This document shows positions 18,875 through 29,542 of a stretch of DNA of 32,624 nucleotides, piece after piece. Each line of letters begins with the position of its first letter. The stretch's first letter is position 1. Both the position numbers and the translations under genes were made by a program. The stretch lies in assembly GCA_005883135.1 (NCBI GenBank), contig VAZM01000343.1:1-32624 (forward strand), written 5' to 3'. The notes below the pieces were generated by a model. The model saw only the letters and a program-made list of their open reading frames with translations, was not told the origin of the DNA and did not search any database. The DNA is from Alphaproteobacteria bacterium. GTDB taxonomy: Bacteria > Pseudomonadota > Alphaproteobacteria > Rhizobiales > Xanthobacteraceae.

Positions 18875-20755
18875 ATGGTTGCAACGCAATTGCTCGATCG
18901 CGAAGCGCTGCGTCGCAAATCAGCACCGCTGTTGCTGTGCGAGCGAACGCATACGGCCCCGGAGGGGATCGCATTCCGTTCCAAGCACCTGGGCCTCTAC
19001 CGCGAACGAACGTGGCGCGAATATGCGGCGCTGGTCGCGCGCGCGGCGCGCGCCTTTGCCGCGCTTGGACTTCGCCGCGGCGACCGCGTGGCGATCATGG
19101 GGGACGCCTGCGAGGAATGGGTTATCAGCGACCTCGCGGCGCAATCGCTCGGCGCGATTGTCTACGGAATCTACCCGACCGCGTCCGCCTCCGAAGTCGA
19201 GTACCAGATGCGCGACGGCGGCGCCGTGCTGTTCATTGCCGAAAATCAGGAATACCTCGACAAGCTCCTCCCGCTCGCCGATCGACTCCCGGCCTTGAAC
19301 TGGATTGTGGTGATCGACGACACGGCGACCTTCGCCTACCAGCATCCCAAGCTCCGCGCCTATCGTGCCCTCCTCGCGGCGGCTGGAGAGCCGGATCTTG
19401 CCTGGCTCGAGGAGCAAGCCGCGCGACTCGACGCGGACGCGCCCGCCTTCATCGTCTACACCTCGGGCACGACCGGCGCGCCCAAAGGAGCGCTGGTGAC
19501 CCATGGCAAGCATCTCGCGGCGGCCGCCAACATCGTGGATCATTACCCCACCCTTGCGCAAAAGGAGCATCGCACGGTCGGCTATTTGCCGCTTTGCCAC
19601 GTGCTCGGCCGTGACGTCGCGGTGACGCTGCCGCTGATCTCGCGCCTCGTCCCGCATTTCGGCGAGCACGCGGAGGATCTACCGACGACCCTGTTCGAGA
19701 CCGCGCCGACGGTCCTGTTCACCGTCCCGCGCTATCTGCAGCGGTTCGCCGCACAGGTGCTGCTCGGCATCCGCAATTCCGGCGGCGTCAAGCGCGCGAG
19801 CGCGGAAATCGCCATGCAATTCGCGCGCGCACACGCGCGGCGGCGCTGGAACGGCGCGGGGGGCTTCGCCGAACGCGCGCTCTATCGCGCCTGCCGCGCC
19901 GGCGTCTTCCTGCCGCTTCTCAACAAGCTGGGATTTGACCGGCTCGAGCTCGTGGTCTGCGCCGGCGCGCCACTGCCGCCGCAAACGATGGCGCTCTGGC
20001 AGATGTTCGGCATCAACGTCGTCGAAATGTATGGGCAAACCGAGACCGCCGGCGGCATCATCTGCGGCCAGCGTGGGCCGTTTCCGCGCCCGGGCGACGT
20101 CGGAGCCGTGCCGGCGGGTTGGCAGGTCAAGCTGGCAAGCGACGGCGAAGTGCTGGTGAAGAGCCCAGATCTGTTCGAGTCGTATTGGAACAATCCCGAC
20201 GCAACTCGCGCGGTCAAGAACGAGGACGGCTGGCTGCGCACCGGCGACATCGGCGAATGGCACGCCGGGGCGCTGCGCCTCGTCGACCGCGCGCGCGATT
20301 TCATCGTCACGTCCGGCGGCAAGACCGTCTCTCCGTCATTCGTCGAAAACATCCTGCGCGCCAGTCCTTATATCGCGGAAGCGATCGTGTTCGGCCACGG
20401 CCGCAAATATCTCGCTGCGCTCATCGAGATCGAGGCCGACACGGTGGCGGATTGGGCTCGCAGCCACGATGTGGCCTACACGGGCTTCACGAGTCTCGCC
20501 GGCAATCCCGAGGTGGCGCAGCTGATCGGCATCGAGGTCGAGCGGGCGAACGGCGAGCTGTCGCGGCCCGAGCAAATCAAAGCGTTCCGCATTCTCCCCA
20601 AGGCGCTCGATCCGGAGGAGGAGGGCGAACCGATCACTCCGACCCGCAAGGTCAAGCGCCACCTGATGTACGAGCGCTTCAAGACGCTCGTCGAAGAGAT
20701 GTACGATGACCGCGAGCAGCAGCTGATCGCCGCCGGCGCGGTGGAAATCGCATGA
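18875..20755 (+). CDS. AMP-dependent acyl-CoA synthetase (long-chain FadD15-like)
   Basis: MVATQLLDREALRRKSAPLLLCERTHTAPEGIAFRSKHLGLYRERTWREYAALV; FIVYTSGTTGAPKGALVTHGKH; EMYGQTETAGGIICGQ; ITPTRKVKRHLMYERF. Confidence 0.9.
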   Translation: MVATQLLDREALRRKSAPLLLCERTHTAPEGIAFRSKHLGLYRERTWREYAALVARAARAFAALGLRRGDRVAIMGDACEEWVISDLAAQSLGAIVYGIYPTASASEVEYQMRDGGAVLFIAENQEYLDKLLPLADRLPALNWIVVIDDTATFAYQHPKLRAYRALLAAAGEPDLAWLEEQAARLDADAPAFIVYTSGTTGAPKGALVTHGKHLAAAANIVDHYPTLAQKEHRTVGYLPLCHVLGRDVAVTLPLISRLVPHFGEHAEDLPTTLFETAPTVLFTVPRYLQRFAAQVLLGIRNSGGVKRASAEIAMQFARAHARRRWNGAGGFAERALYRACRAGVFLPLLNKLGFDRLELVVCAGAPLPPQTMALWQMFGINVVEMYGQTETAGGIICGQRGPFPRPGDVGAVPAGWQVKLASDGEVLVKSPDLFESYWNNPDATRAVKNEDGWLRTGDIGEWHAGALRLVDRARDFIVTSGGKTVSPSFVENILRASPYIAEAIVFGHGRKYLAALIEIEADTVADWARSHDVAYTGFTSLAGNPEVAQLIGIEVERANGELSRPEQIKAFRILPKALDPEEEGEPITPTRKVKRHLMYERFKTLVEEMYDDREQQLIAAGAVEIA

Positions 20756-20781
20756 ATGCGATCAGACCAGGGAGGAATGCA

Positions 20782-21942
20782 ATGTTGGCACGAGCTCTGG
20801 CGGCCGCATTGGCTGCCGCGACGCTGGCATATCCGGCCAGCGCACAGGACGCCTACGTCATCGGCGTCACCGGCGCGCTGACGGGACCGGCGGCGGGCAC
20901 CAACGGACCGCCGATCGAGGGTTTGCGTCTCTACGTCGACCGCCTCAACGCCGCAGGCGGAATCAACGGCAAGAAGATCCAGCTGACCGTGCTCGACGAT
21001 CAAGGCGAGCCATCGAAAGCGGCGGCCAACGCCAAACGGCTGCTCACGCAGGACAACGTCAGTCTGCTGGTGCTTTCGAGCCTCTCCTCGACCTTCGCTC
21101 CGGTCATCGCCGAAACGAGGCGCGCCAACGTGGCGCTCATGCTAATGGGCGCGGTCTGTCCCAAGGAGGTCTACCCGCCGGCCGATCTGCTGCAGTTCTG
21201 CACCACGGCATATGCCGGCGGCTACGACAGCCGCGCGACGCTCGCCTTCATCAAGGAGACGGCGAAAGAGCCAGTGCGCATCGGATTTGCCGCGATGGCG
21301 ATCCCGCTCTCGCGCGGCGAAATCGACTACGCCGAAGAGCAGGCCAAGGCGATGGGCATGACGCCGGTCGACAAGGAGGTGATACCGCCGTCCACCGCCG
21401 ATTACACGCCGTTCGCGACCAAGCTCAAGGACGCCAACCCGAACTGGATATTCTCCTGGGCGCCGTGGGTCACCCAGGTGAAGACATTCGAAGCGCTGCG
21501 CCGGCTCGGCTGGGAGGGCGATTACATCACCTGGGCGCACATCGAGGCCGAGAGCGAATTGGCGCGCCTCAAGGATGGAAAATTCTATGTCATCGGCGCG
21601 AATTCCTTGTTTCAGGACAATTTGCCCATCCACAAGCAGATCATAGAGGAAGCGAAAAAAGCGAACATACGCTATCCGGCCGAGCAGATGACCGAAGGCT
21701 GGATCGGCGGACTGGTACTCGAAGCCGTGCTCAAGGCCGGCGGTTGGCCGGCCGACGCCGCGAAGATCCGCGCGGCAATGGAGAACGTGAAGGTCGATAC
21801 GCAGGGACTGCGCGGCGGGGCGATCGAGTGGAGCAAGGACAACCACTTCCGAACACGTCAGTATTACCGCGTCTATCGCTGGGATCCCGCAAAATCGGCG
21901 GTCGCCGTGACAAAGGATTGGGTCGCTTACGACGTGAAGTGA
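20782..21942 (+). CDS. Branched-chain amino acid/amide-type ABC transporter substrate-binding protein (LivJ/HAAT family)
   Basis: GGGAGGA 5' of ATG 20782; signal peptide MLARALAAALAAATLAYPASAQ; YVIGVTGALTGPAAGTNGPPIEGLRLYVDRLNAAGGINGKKIQLTVLDDQGEPSKAAANAKRLL. ATG 20752 overlapping the upstream stop is an alternative start. Confidence 0.9.
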   Translation: MLARALAAALAAATLAYPASAQDAYVIGVTGALTGPAAGTNGPPIEGLRLYVDRLNAAGGINGKKIQLTVLDDQGEPSKAAANAKRLLTQDNVSLLVLSSLSSTFAPVIAETRRANVALMLMGAVCPKEVYPPADLLQFCTTAYAGGYDSRATLAFIKETAKEPVRIGFAAMAIPLSRGEIDYAEEQAKAMGMTPVDKEVIPPSTADYTPFATKLKDANPNWIFSWAPWVTQVKTFEALRRLGWEGDYITWAHIEAESELARLKDGKFYVIGANSLFQDNLPIHKQIIEEAKKANIRYPAEQMTEGWIGGLVLEAVLKAGGWPADAAKIRAAMENVKVDTQGLRGGAIEWSKDNHFRTRQYYRVYRWDPAKSAVAVTKDWVAYDVK

Positions 21943-22088
21943 TGATGCTGCGTGGAGCCGGGACATCGCTGCGCCGGGTGGCGTCGGTTGCAGCCGAGCC
22001 CGGCGAGAAAGATCACACCGAGGCTATAGTCCGACGCGCGCCTCCCGCGCGGAGAACCATGGCAATTCCTGCCTGCGCGCGCTGACCC

Positions 22089-22961
22089 TTGCAGCTCATC
22101 GTCAACATCACCGTGCTCGCCGCGATTTATGCGCTGCTCGCCTGCGGCTACGTACTCATTTATCGCGTGAGCCGAGTGATGAACATGGCGCATGGCGAAC
22201 TCGCCATGCTCGGCGCCTATCTCCTGTACACGACCGCCTCCTTGTTCACCGATCATCCCGTCGGCGCGATCGCCGCGGCGCTGGTGCTCAGCCTCACCGT
22301 CGGCGTCCTCGTCTACGTCGCGCTGATGCGCAAGATGACCGGACAGATGGTGCTCGCCGCCATCCTCACCACGATCGCGATCGGCATCCTGTTGCGGGGT
22401 GTCATCGTACTGATCTGGTCGGCGGCGCAACAGCACCCGCTGCAGGCGCTCAAGTTCTCCAATCCATCGATCGAGCTTATCGGCGGCGCTCGCATTTCGA
22501 CTTGCGCGGCGCTGATGGTGCTCGCGACCGTGGCGGTCTATACCGCTCTGTTCGTGTTCCTGCGCTTCGGCCGGTGGGGCATGCGACTGCGGGCGGCCGG
22601 GCAGAACCCGCTACTCGCGGCGCAGCGCGGCATCAATCTCAACGCGATCTATGCCCTAGCCTGGGCGCTCTCGACCTTGACCGGATCGATTGCCGGCATG
22701 CTGATCGCGCTCGACTCCGGCCTCGACCAGACGATGGTCGTGATCGGTCTCAAGGCGTTCGCGCCGGCGCTGGTCGGGGGCCTGGACAGCCTCCTCGGCG
22801 CGCTGGTCGGCGCGGTTATCGTCGCCAGCGCCGAGGTCTTGGCCATCCACTATGTCGATCCGTTGCTGTCCGACGTGGTCCCGTTCCTGGTGCTCATCGC
22901 CGCCCTGATCGTGCGCCCGTGGGGGCTGTTCGGCACGCGCGAGGAGCTCGACCGTGTCTAG
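22089..22961 (+). CDS. livH: Branched-chain-type ABC transporter permease LivH
   Basis: MQLIVNITVLAAIYALLACGYVLIYRVSRVMNMAHGELAMLGAYL; GLKAFAPALVGGLDSLLGALVGAVIVASAEVLAI. Start is TTG. Confidence 0.9.
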   Translation: MQLIVNITVLAAIYALLACGYVLIYRVSRVMNMAHGELAMLGAYLLYTTASLFTDHPVGAIAAALVLSLTVGVLVYVALMRKMTGQMVLAAILTTIAIGILLRGVIVLIWSAAQQHPLQALKFSNPSIELIGGARISTCAALMVLATVAVYTALFVFLRFGRWGMRLRAAGQNPLLAAQRGINLNAIYALAWALSTLTGSIAGMLIALDSGLDQTMVVIGLKAFAPALVGGLDSLLGALVGAVIVASAEVLAIHYVDPLLSDVVPFLVLIAALIVRPWGLFGTREELDRV

Positions 22962-24033
22962 GTCCCCGCGCGCCAGCGGCTATTTCCGCACCAGCTACGA
23001 CCAGGACCTCGCGCTCGTGCAGACGCGGCTCGAACGCACGAGCTTGGGCGTGTTCATCGCCGCGCTGCTGGCGTTTCCGCTGATTGCGTCTCCATTCCAG
23101 CTGGATCTCGCCTGCCAGGTGTTTCTGGCCTCGATCGGCGCGCTCTCGCTCATGCTGCTGACCGGCTATGCCGGACAGATTTCGCTGGGGCATGCCGGCC
23201 TACTCGCGGCGGGCGCGTTCACGGTGGGAATTCTGTTCCGCGAGACCAATGCGCCGTTCTGGATCACGCTGCCTGCGGCGGCGGCGGTAGGAGGGCTCCT
23301 CGGCATCATCTTCGGCTTGCCGTCGCTGCGCTTGCGCGGCCTCTATCTCGCCGTGAGCACGCTCGCGCTGCATTTCGTCGTGATCTATCTCGGCGGCGAA
23401 TACGAGGCGCGGCGCGGCTTCTCGACCGGCATCGTCGTCGATCCGCCCAAGCTCGGCGGCGTTTCGATCACGGATGCACGTGCGTGGTATTTCATTCTTC
23501 TGGGCGCGGCAGCGGCGACCCTCCTGGTCTGCCTGAACCTTCTACGTGCGCGCACCGGCCGCGCCTGGCGGGCGCTACGCACGCGCGAGACCGTCGCCGA
23601 GGCGCTCGGCATCGGCGTTGCCTCCTACAAGCTGCTTGCCTTCGTGATCAGCTCCGCCGTGACCGCCGTGGCCGGTGCGCTGTTCGCCTATTACCGCGGC
23701 TTCGTTTCCGTCGAGGCATTCTCGCTGTTCCTCACCATCCAGTATCTCGCCATGGTGATTATCGGCGGCATGGGCTCGCTGCTCGGCGCGCTGCTCGGAG
23801 CAATCTTTGTCACCCTCTTTCCCTACATCATCGAAATCGGCCTGCTCGCGCTGCCCGGGGCGCAGCGCCATGCCAGCCTACTGTTTGCGGTGAATTACGC
23901 CGCATTCGGGCTGGTCATGATCCTGTTCCTGATGTTCGAGCCGCTCGGTCTCGTCGGCATGTGGCGGCGTATGCAAAATTACTTTCTGTTGTGGCCGTTC
24001 AAGCATCGTCGGGCTGGGGGATCGCGCGGATGA
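22954..24033 (+). CDS. livM: Branched-chain-type ABC transporter permease LivM
   Basis: GALSLMLLTGYAGQISLGHAGLLAAGAFTVGIL; IFGLPSLRLRGLYLAVSTLALHF; TREVAEALGIGV-like TRETVAEALGIGVASYKLLAFVISSAVTAVAGAL. Confidence 0.92.
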   Translation: MSRSPRASGYFRTSYDQDLALVQTRLERTSLGVFIAALLAFPLIASPFQLDLACQVFLASIGALSLMLLTGYAGQISLGHAGLLAAGAFTVGILFRETNAPFWITLPAAAAVGGLLGIIFGLPSLRLRGLYLAVSTLALHFVVIYLGGEYEARRGFSTGIVVDPPKLGGVSITDARAWYFILLGAAAATLLVCLNLLRARTGRAWRALRTRETVAEALGIGVASYKLLAFVISSAVTAVAGALFAYYRGFVSVEAFSLFLTIQYLAMVIIGGMGSLLGALLGAIFVTLFPYIIEIGLLALPGAQRHASLLFAVNYAAFGLVMILFLMFEPLGLVGMWRRMQNYFLLWPFKHRRAGGSRG

Positions 24034-24799
24034 CCGCTGCACTGTTGACGGTCGAAAAACTCGAAGTGGTCTATCACCGCGCCATCACGAAAGCATCGTC
24101 GCTCTATTGGGAACGAACGGCGCCGGCAAAACCACGACATTGCGGGCGATCTCCGGCTTTCTCGGCATCGACGACGCGCGCGTCACCGAAGGCGCGATCA
24201 CCTTCAAGGGCGCGCGCATCGAGAATCGTCCGCCGCACGAGAACACGCGGCGGGGGATCGTGCTGGTGCCGGAACGCGACAAGGTCTTCCCCAATCTCAC
24301 CGTCGCCGAGAACCTCGCCGCCCCGGTGGCGCCCGCCGCGGCGGCAATCGAGCGCCGGCGCCGCGAGGCGCTCGCGTACCAGTTCTTCCCGCAACTCGCC
24401 GACTTGCGTCATCGCGTCGGCGGCCTTCTTTCCGGCGGCGAGCGGCAGATGTTGGCACTCGCCAGCGGACTCGTCTGCGAGCCTGAACTCCTGCTGGTCG
24501 ACGAGCTTTCGCTCGGCCTCGCGCCCGTAGTGGTAGCGGATTTGCTGCGCCGGCTGGCCGAAATCCGCCGCCAGCTCGGCATCGCCATTCTGGTCGTGGA
24601 GCAGAGCGCAACGGTGGCGCTCGAGGTCGCCGACTACGCCTACGTGATGGAAAACGGTCGCATCGTGCTCGACGGCACGGCCGAGCGCCTGCGCCGGCAT
24701 CCCGATATCCAGGAATTCTATCTGGGCCGCAAGAGTGGCGAACGAAGAAGCTATCGCGAGGTCAAGCAATATCGCCGCAGCCGGAGATGGTATGGCTGA
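24030..24799 (+). pseudogene. livF: Branched-chain-type ABC transporter ATPase LivF with an apparent internal deletion/frameshift near codon 20
   Basis: ATG 24030 (ATGA overlap with livM) reads MTAALLTVEKLEVVYHRAIT, then LivF homology resumes in another frame from GAA 24089: ESIVALLGTNGAGKTTTLRAISGFLG...LLSGGERQMLALASGLVCEPELLLVDELSLGLAP...QEFYLG. Could be a sequencing/assembly error. Confidence 0.75.
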
Positions 24800-25562
24800 G
24801 CTGGAGGTCGATCGCCTGACGCTGCGGTTCGGGGGCCTGACGGTGCTCGAAGGCGTGTCGCTCGCGCTTGGAGCGGGCGAGCTGTTTGCGCTGATCGGTC
24901 CGAACGGCGCCGGCAAGACCAGCGTGCTCAATTGCGTGAGCGGCATCTACCACGGCGAGGGCGAGATCCGGTTTCGCGACCGTAACATCGCGGGGTGCGA
25001 GCCGCACCAGATCGCCCGGCTCGGCCTTGCCCGCACCTTCCAACACGGCGAACTGTTCCCGCAGATGTCGGTGCTCGACAATCTCCTGACCGGGCGCCAC
25101 GCGCGCATTCACACCAATCCCCTTGCCGAGATGTTGTTTCTGGGGTCGGTTCGGCGCGAGGAAATGCGCCACCGCGAGGCGGTCGAGCGCATCATCGAGT
25201 TCGTCGAGCTCGAGCGCTATCGCCATACGCCGGTGGACGGCCTACCCTTCGGCATCCAGAAGTTGGTCGGGTTTGCGCGTGCGCTCGCACTCGAGCCGGC
25301 CATCCTGATGCTCGACGAGCCCTCGGCCGGGCTCAATCGCGACGAGCGCGAGGACTTGGCGCGCTTCATCCTCCGCGTCAAACACGAACTCGGCATCAGC
25401 ATGATCTGGATCGAGCATGATCTGGAGATGGTCGCTGATCTTGCCGACCGCATCCACGTGCTCGACTACGGACGGACGCTGGCCGAAGGCGAGCCCGGCG
25501 CGGTCTTGAAGGATCCGCGCGTCGTTGCCGCCTATATCGGGACAAGCGCAGGCAGCGCCTGA
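24792..25562 (+). CDS. livG: Branched-chain-type ABC transporter ATPase LivG
   Basis: MAELEVDRLTLRFGGLTVLEGVSLALGAGELFALIGPNGAGKTSVLNCVSGIY; ARTFQHGELFPQMSVLDNLLTGRH; LMLDEPSAGLN; WIEHDLEMVADLADRIHVLDYGRTLAEG. Confidence 0.92.
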   Translation: MAELEVDRLTLRFGGLTVLEGVSLALGAGELFALIGPNGAGKTSVLNCVSGIYHGEGEIRFRDRNIAGCEPHQIARLGLARTFQHGELFPQMSVLDNLLTGRHARIHTNPLAEMLFLGSVRREEMRHREAVERIIEFVELERYRHTPVDGLPFGIQKLVGFARALALEPAILMLDEPSAGLNRDEREDLARFILRVKHELGISMIWIEHDLEMVADLADRIHVLDYGRTLAEGEPGAVLKDPRVVAAYIGTSAGSA

Positions 25563-25610
25563 CCGCAAGCCATCATCCTGCACGCCGCGCAAGCCCCCGC
25601 CGCGGCTCTT

Positions 25611-27236
<1,626 letters not shown>

Positions 27237-27309
27237 GGCGGCGCAGGCTAGTGATGCAAGTTCAGCAGGTCCATAGCGACCGGTTCGAACATGATTTGGC
27301 CGCATTCGC

Positions 27310-27402
27310 CCGCCGGAACCGGCGGCCGATTTGATGCAACCCAGCGAGCTTCCAGCGCGTTTTGTTCGTGCATAGGACTGTCACTCCAAGGCGTAGGAGG
27401 GA
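27310..27402 (+). promoter_or_regulatory. Candidate 5'-UTR RNA thermometer (ROSE-like architecture) of hsp20
   Basis: Stable hairpin CCGCCGG-AA-CCGGCGG (27310-27325), weak long-range stem ATGCA/TGCAT (27334-27338/27369-27373), terminal stem TCACTCC/GGAGGGA (27381-27387/27396-27402, one A-G mismatch) enclosing the SD upstream of ATG 27409. Confidence 0.4.
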
Positions 27403-27408
27403 ATTCAC

Positions 27409-27939
27409 ATGGATCAAATTGCAACCAAGCCAGCCGCCATCATCCCGGAACAGAAGGCCGATCGTGCCGCCGAGTGGCGGCCGTTCGACGGCCTGCGACG
27501 GGAAGTCGATCGCCTGTTCGAGGATTTCCAGTTGGGCGCCTGGCGCTCGCCGTTCGGGCGCGGCGCGTTCGACATTCAACCGTTCTGGCGCGGCGACCTT
27601 TGGAGCAGAACCCCGGCCGTCGATATCGTCGACAAGGAGAACGCCTACGAGCTATCGGCCGAGTTGCCCGGCATGGACGAGAACAGTATCGACGTCAAAT
27701 TCTCCGACGGCACCTTGACCATCAAGGGCGAGAAACGAGACGAACGGGAGGAGAAGAAAAAGAATTTTCATCTGGCGGAGCGTCGGTACGGCTCGTTCCA
27801 GCGTTCGTTCAGCGTCCCTGAGGGGGTCGACGCCGACCGAATCGAGGCGAATTTCAAGAATGGCGTGCTGACGGTCACGTTGCCGAAGTCGCTGCAGGCA
27901 CGCAAGAACGAGAAGAAGATTCCGGTCAAGCAGACCTGA
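27409..27939 (+). CDS. Small heat-shock protein, Hsp20/alpha-crystallin family
   Basis: TPAVDIVDKENAYELSAELPGMDENSIDVKFSDGTLTIKGEKRDEREEKKKNFHLAERRYGSFQRSFSVPEGVDADRIEANFKNGVLTVTLPK. Confidence 0.95.
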   Translation: MDQIATKPAAIIPEQKADRAAEWRPFDGLRREVDRLFEDFQLGAWRSPFGRGAFDIQPFWRGDLWSRTPAVDIVDKENAYELSAELPGMDENSIDVKFSDGTLTIKGEKRDEREEKKKNFHLAERRYGSFQRSFSVPEGVDADRIEANFKNGVLTVTLPKSLQARKNEKKIPVKQT

Positions 27940-27970
27940 GGTCGACCGCTCGGTGAGTTTTTAAACGCGC

Positions 27971-27986
27971 GCCGGCGGCCGCCGGC
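27971..27986. terminator. Perfect 16-bp GC palindrome GCCGGCGGCCGCCGGC between convergent hsp20 and the M15-like gene; possible bidirectional transcription stop
   Basis: Read directly; on the minus strand it is followed by GCGCGTTTAAAAA, a weak tail. Confidence 0.3.
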
Positions 27987-27988
27987 CA

Positions 27989-29152
27989 TCAGCGGGCGTG
28001 CGCGAGTCGCAGCCTGGATTTGTGCCGCCGTTTTCCGCCGTCGGCCACGCGAACGCGGCTCTGTCGGAACGTCGACGCGACATTGCTCCATTCACCGCGC
28101 TGCTGCACATGCGCAGGGTCGTTGCCGGGCATCGGCCGGGTGAGCCCGTATTTCGCACCGTGGGCGTCGATCCATTTCCAGACTTCTTCCGGATTGGTTC
28201 CTTCTACCGCGGTCAGGTCGACCGCGCGGCCGTGGCCATAGCCGCCGGTGCGGCGGCTGCCGCCATGCAACGAGTTGCCGCCGCGCGCCTTGAAGCCGGC
28301 GGCGAGGCGTTGGCGATAATCGTCGCGAAATGCGCTGAGCATCGACCAGTGAAGGCCGTCAGCATCCATGGCGCGTCCCGCGTTGTAGAGCTGCTCCCGA
28401 AAACCCGGATCCATGCCGCCGATCACGTAGTCCTGGAGCGCCAAGCCCATGCGGTTGGCGGCGGCAGGGTCCTTCCAGGTGAAGTCGCCGCTCGAATCCT
28501 TCTTGATCGGCGCGCGCTGGTAGACCTCCCACAGGTAATCATCGATTTCGTCGAGAACCACCATCCCGCGCTTTCGGCGCATGTCCAAGCTTTCCGGCTG
28601 CGCTTGCTCGCGCGACGGAAACGCGACAAAAGCGCCTACCTTGGTCAGTGCGCGCTTGATCAGTTCGCGTGCCGCGGCGGCGACGGACACCGGCGGCTCG
28701 GGATTGACGAAGCGGACCGTTTGTACCGTGCGCGGATAATGCGCGCCGGCGTCCTCCCTTTGCTCGGTGGCATCGGTGGCTTGCGGATGCGCGGGAGGCG
28801 GCGCCGCCCGGCGATAGACGATGGTCTCGTTGCCGACGGGCTCAGACCCGGTCACCACCGGCTCGCCGTCCCGGTAATTCATGATCGCCAACGCCACCAT
28901 GCCTGCGAGCAACGCACAGGCGGCGAGCTTAAGCCCAACAAGGGCGTGAGTGAAAATCGCGCTCAATACGACGACCGGTCCGCGCAGCGCACGCGCGATG
29001 CCGCGCGGGCGCAGCGTCAGCGTGATCGTCGGGTGACGTGACGTCGGCGCCACCGCTGATCGGCGCGGCGCCTGCGGCGGTCGTATGGGAGTTCGTCGCG
29101 CCAGCGAAACGGCGCGCGAATGCCGCACTACAGCGACGAGCTGTCCCGCCAA
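27989..29152 (-). CDS. Membrane-anchored protein with M15 (VanY-like) peptidase-like C-terminal domain
   Basis: 387 aa; one N-terminal TM segment (GLKLAACALLAGMVALAIM); C-terminal AMDADGLHWSMLSAFRDDYRQRLAAG...GGSRRTGGYGHGRAVDLTA...VWKWIDAHGAKYGLTRPMPGNDPAHVQ. Start (TTG 29152) uncertain. Confidence 0.6.
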   Translation of the reverse strand: MAGQLVAVVRHSRAVSLARRTPIRPPQAPRRSAVAPTSRHPTITLTLRPRGIARALRGPVVVLSAIFTHALVGLKLAACALLAGMVALAIMNYRDGEPVVTGSEPVGNETIVYRRAAPPPAHPQATDATEQREDAGAHYPRTVQTVRFVNPEPPVSVAAAARELIKRALTKVGAFVAFPSREQAQPESLDMRRKRGMVVLDEIDDYLWEVYQRAPIKKDSSGDFTWKDPAAANRMGLALQDYVIGGMDPGFREQLYNAGRAMDADGLHWSMLSAFRDDYRQRLAAGFKARGGNSLHGGSRRTGGYGHGRAVDLTAVEGTNPEEVWKWIDAHGAKYGLTRPMPGNDPAHVQQRGEWSNVASTFRQSRVRVADGGKRRHKSRLRLAHAR

Positions 29153-29338
29153 AGTGAAGCTCCCCCCTGCCGATCACTCTGGGCGAAGATGTCCCGCTAG
29201 AATGGCGCGCGCACAGCCCTCCCCAGGGCGACAACAGCGTCAACGCCCGCACTTTCCAGCCAGACTAAAAGCGAGTGCTCCCCACCCCAGAAGTAATCCC
29301 CAAACAGGCGAAGTTGAATTGATAAATAAGGAGAAAAA

Positions 29339-29542
29339 TTGACCTCGGGGGGACCAATTGGCGGCGGCGGTTGCGCCCGGCACGTGGTTAACGCTGCGTA
29401 CACCACGTCTGGCGCGCTTCCATTCGCTTGCGTTCCAGGCTGGATGAGAAAGCGCCGCAGGCAGGCTTTGCCTCGCGCACACGGCCCGCTAAAGAGGGAG
29501 CGCCGCCGCGAGCCGGGCCGACCACGAGCTACGTTTTATTGA
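29339..29542 (+). CDS. Putative short leader ORF upstream of and overlapping the MFS gene start
   Basis: AAGGAG (29328-29333) 5 nt before TTG 29339; stop TGA overlaps the ATG of the MFS gene at 29542 (TGATG). 67 aa, no recognisable homology. Confidence 0.3.
   Translation: MTSGGPIGGGGCARHVVNAAYTTSGALPFACVPGWMRKRRRQALPRAHGPLKRERRREPGRPRATFY

Noticed and set aside
24030-24530. livF frame break considered as programmed ribosomal frameshifting
   Set aside because: About ten conserved residues are missing at the junction and no slippery heptamer is seen, so a deletion or assembly error is simpler.
25251-25290. Non-canonical LivG signature LPFGIQKLVGFARAL instead of LSGGQ
   Set aside because: LivG-type ATPases frequently have a degenerate LP/LS-Y/F-G-x-Q signature; regarded as normal family variation.
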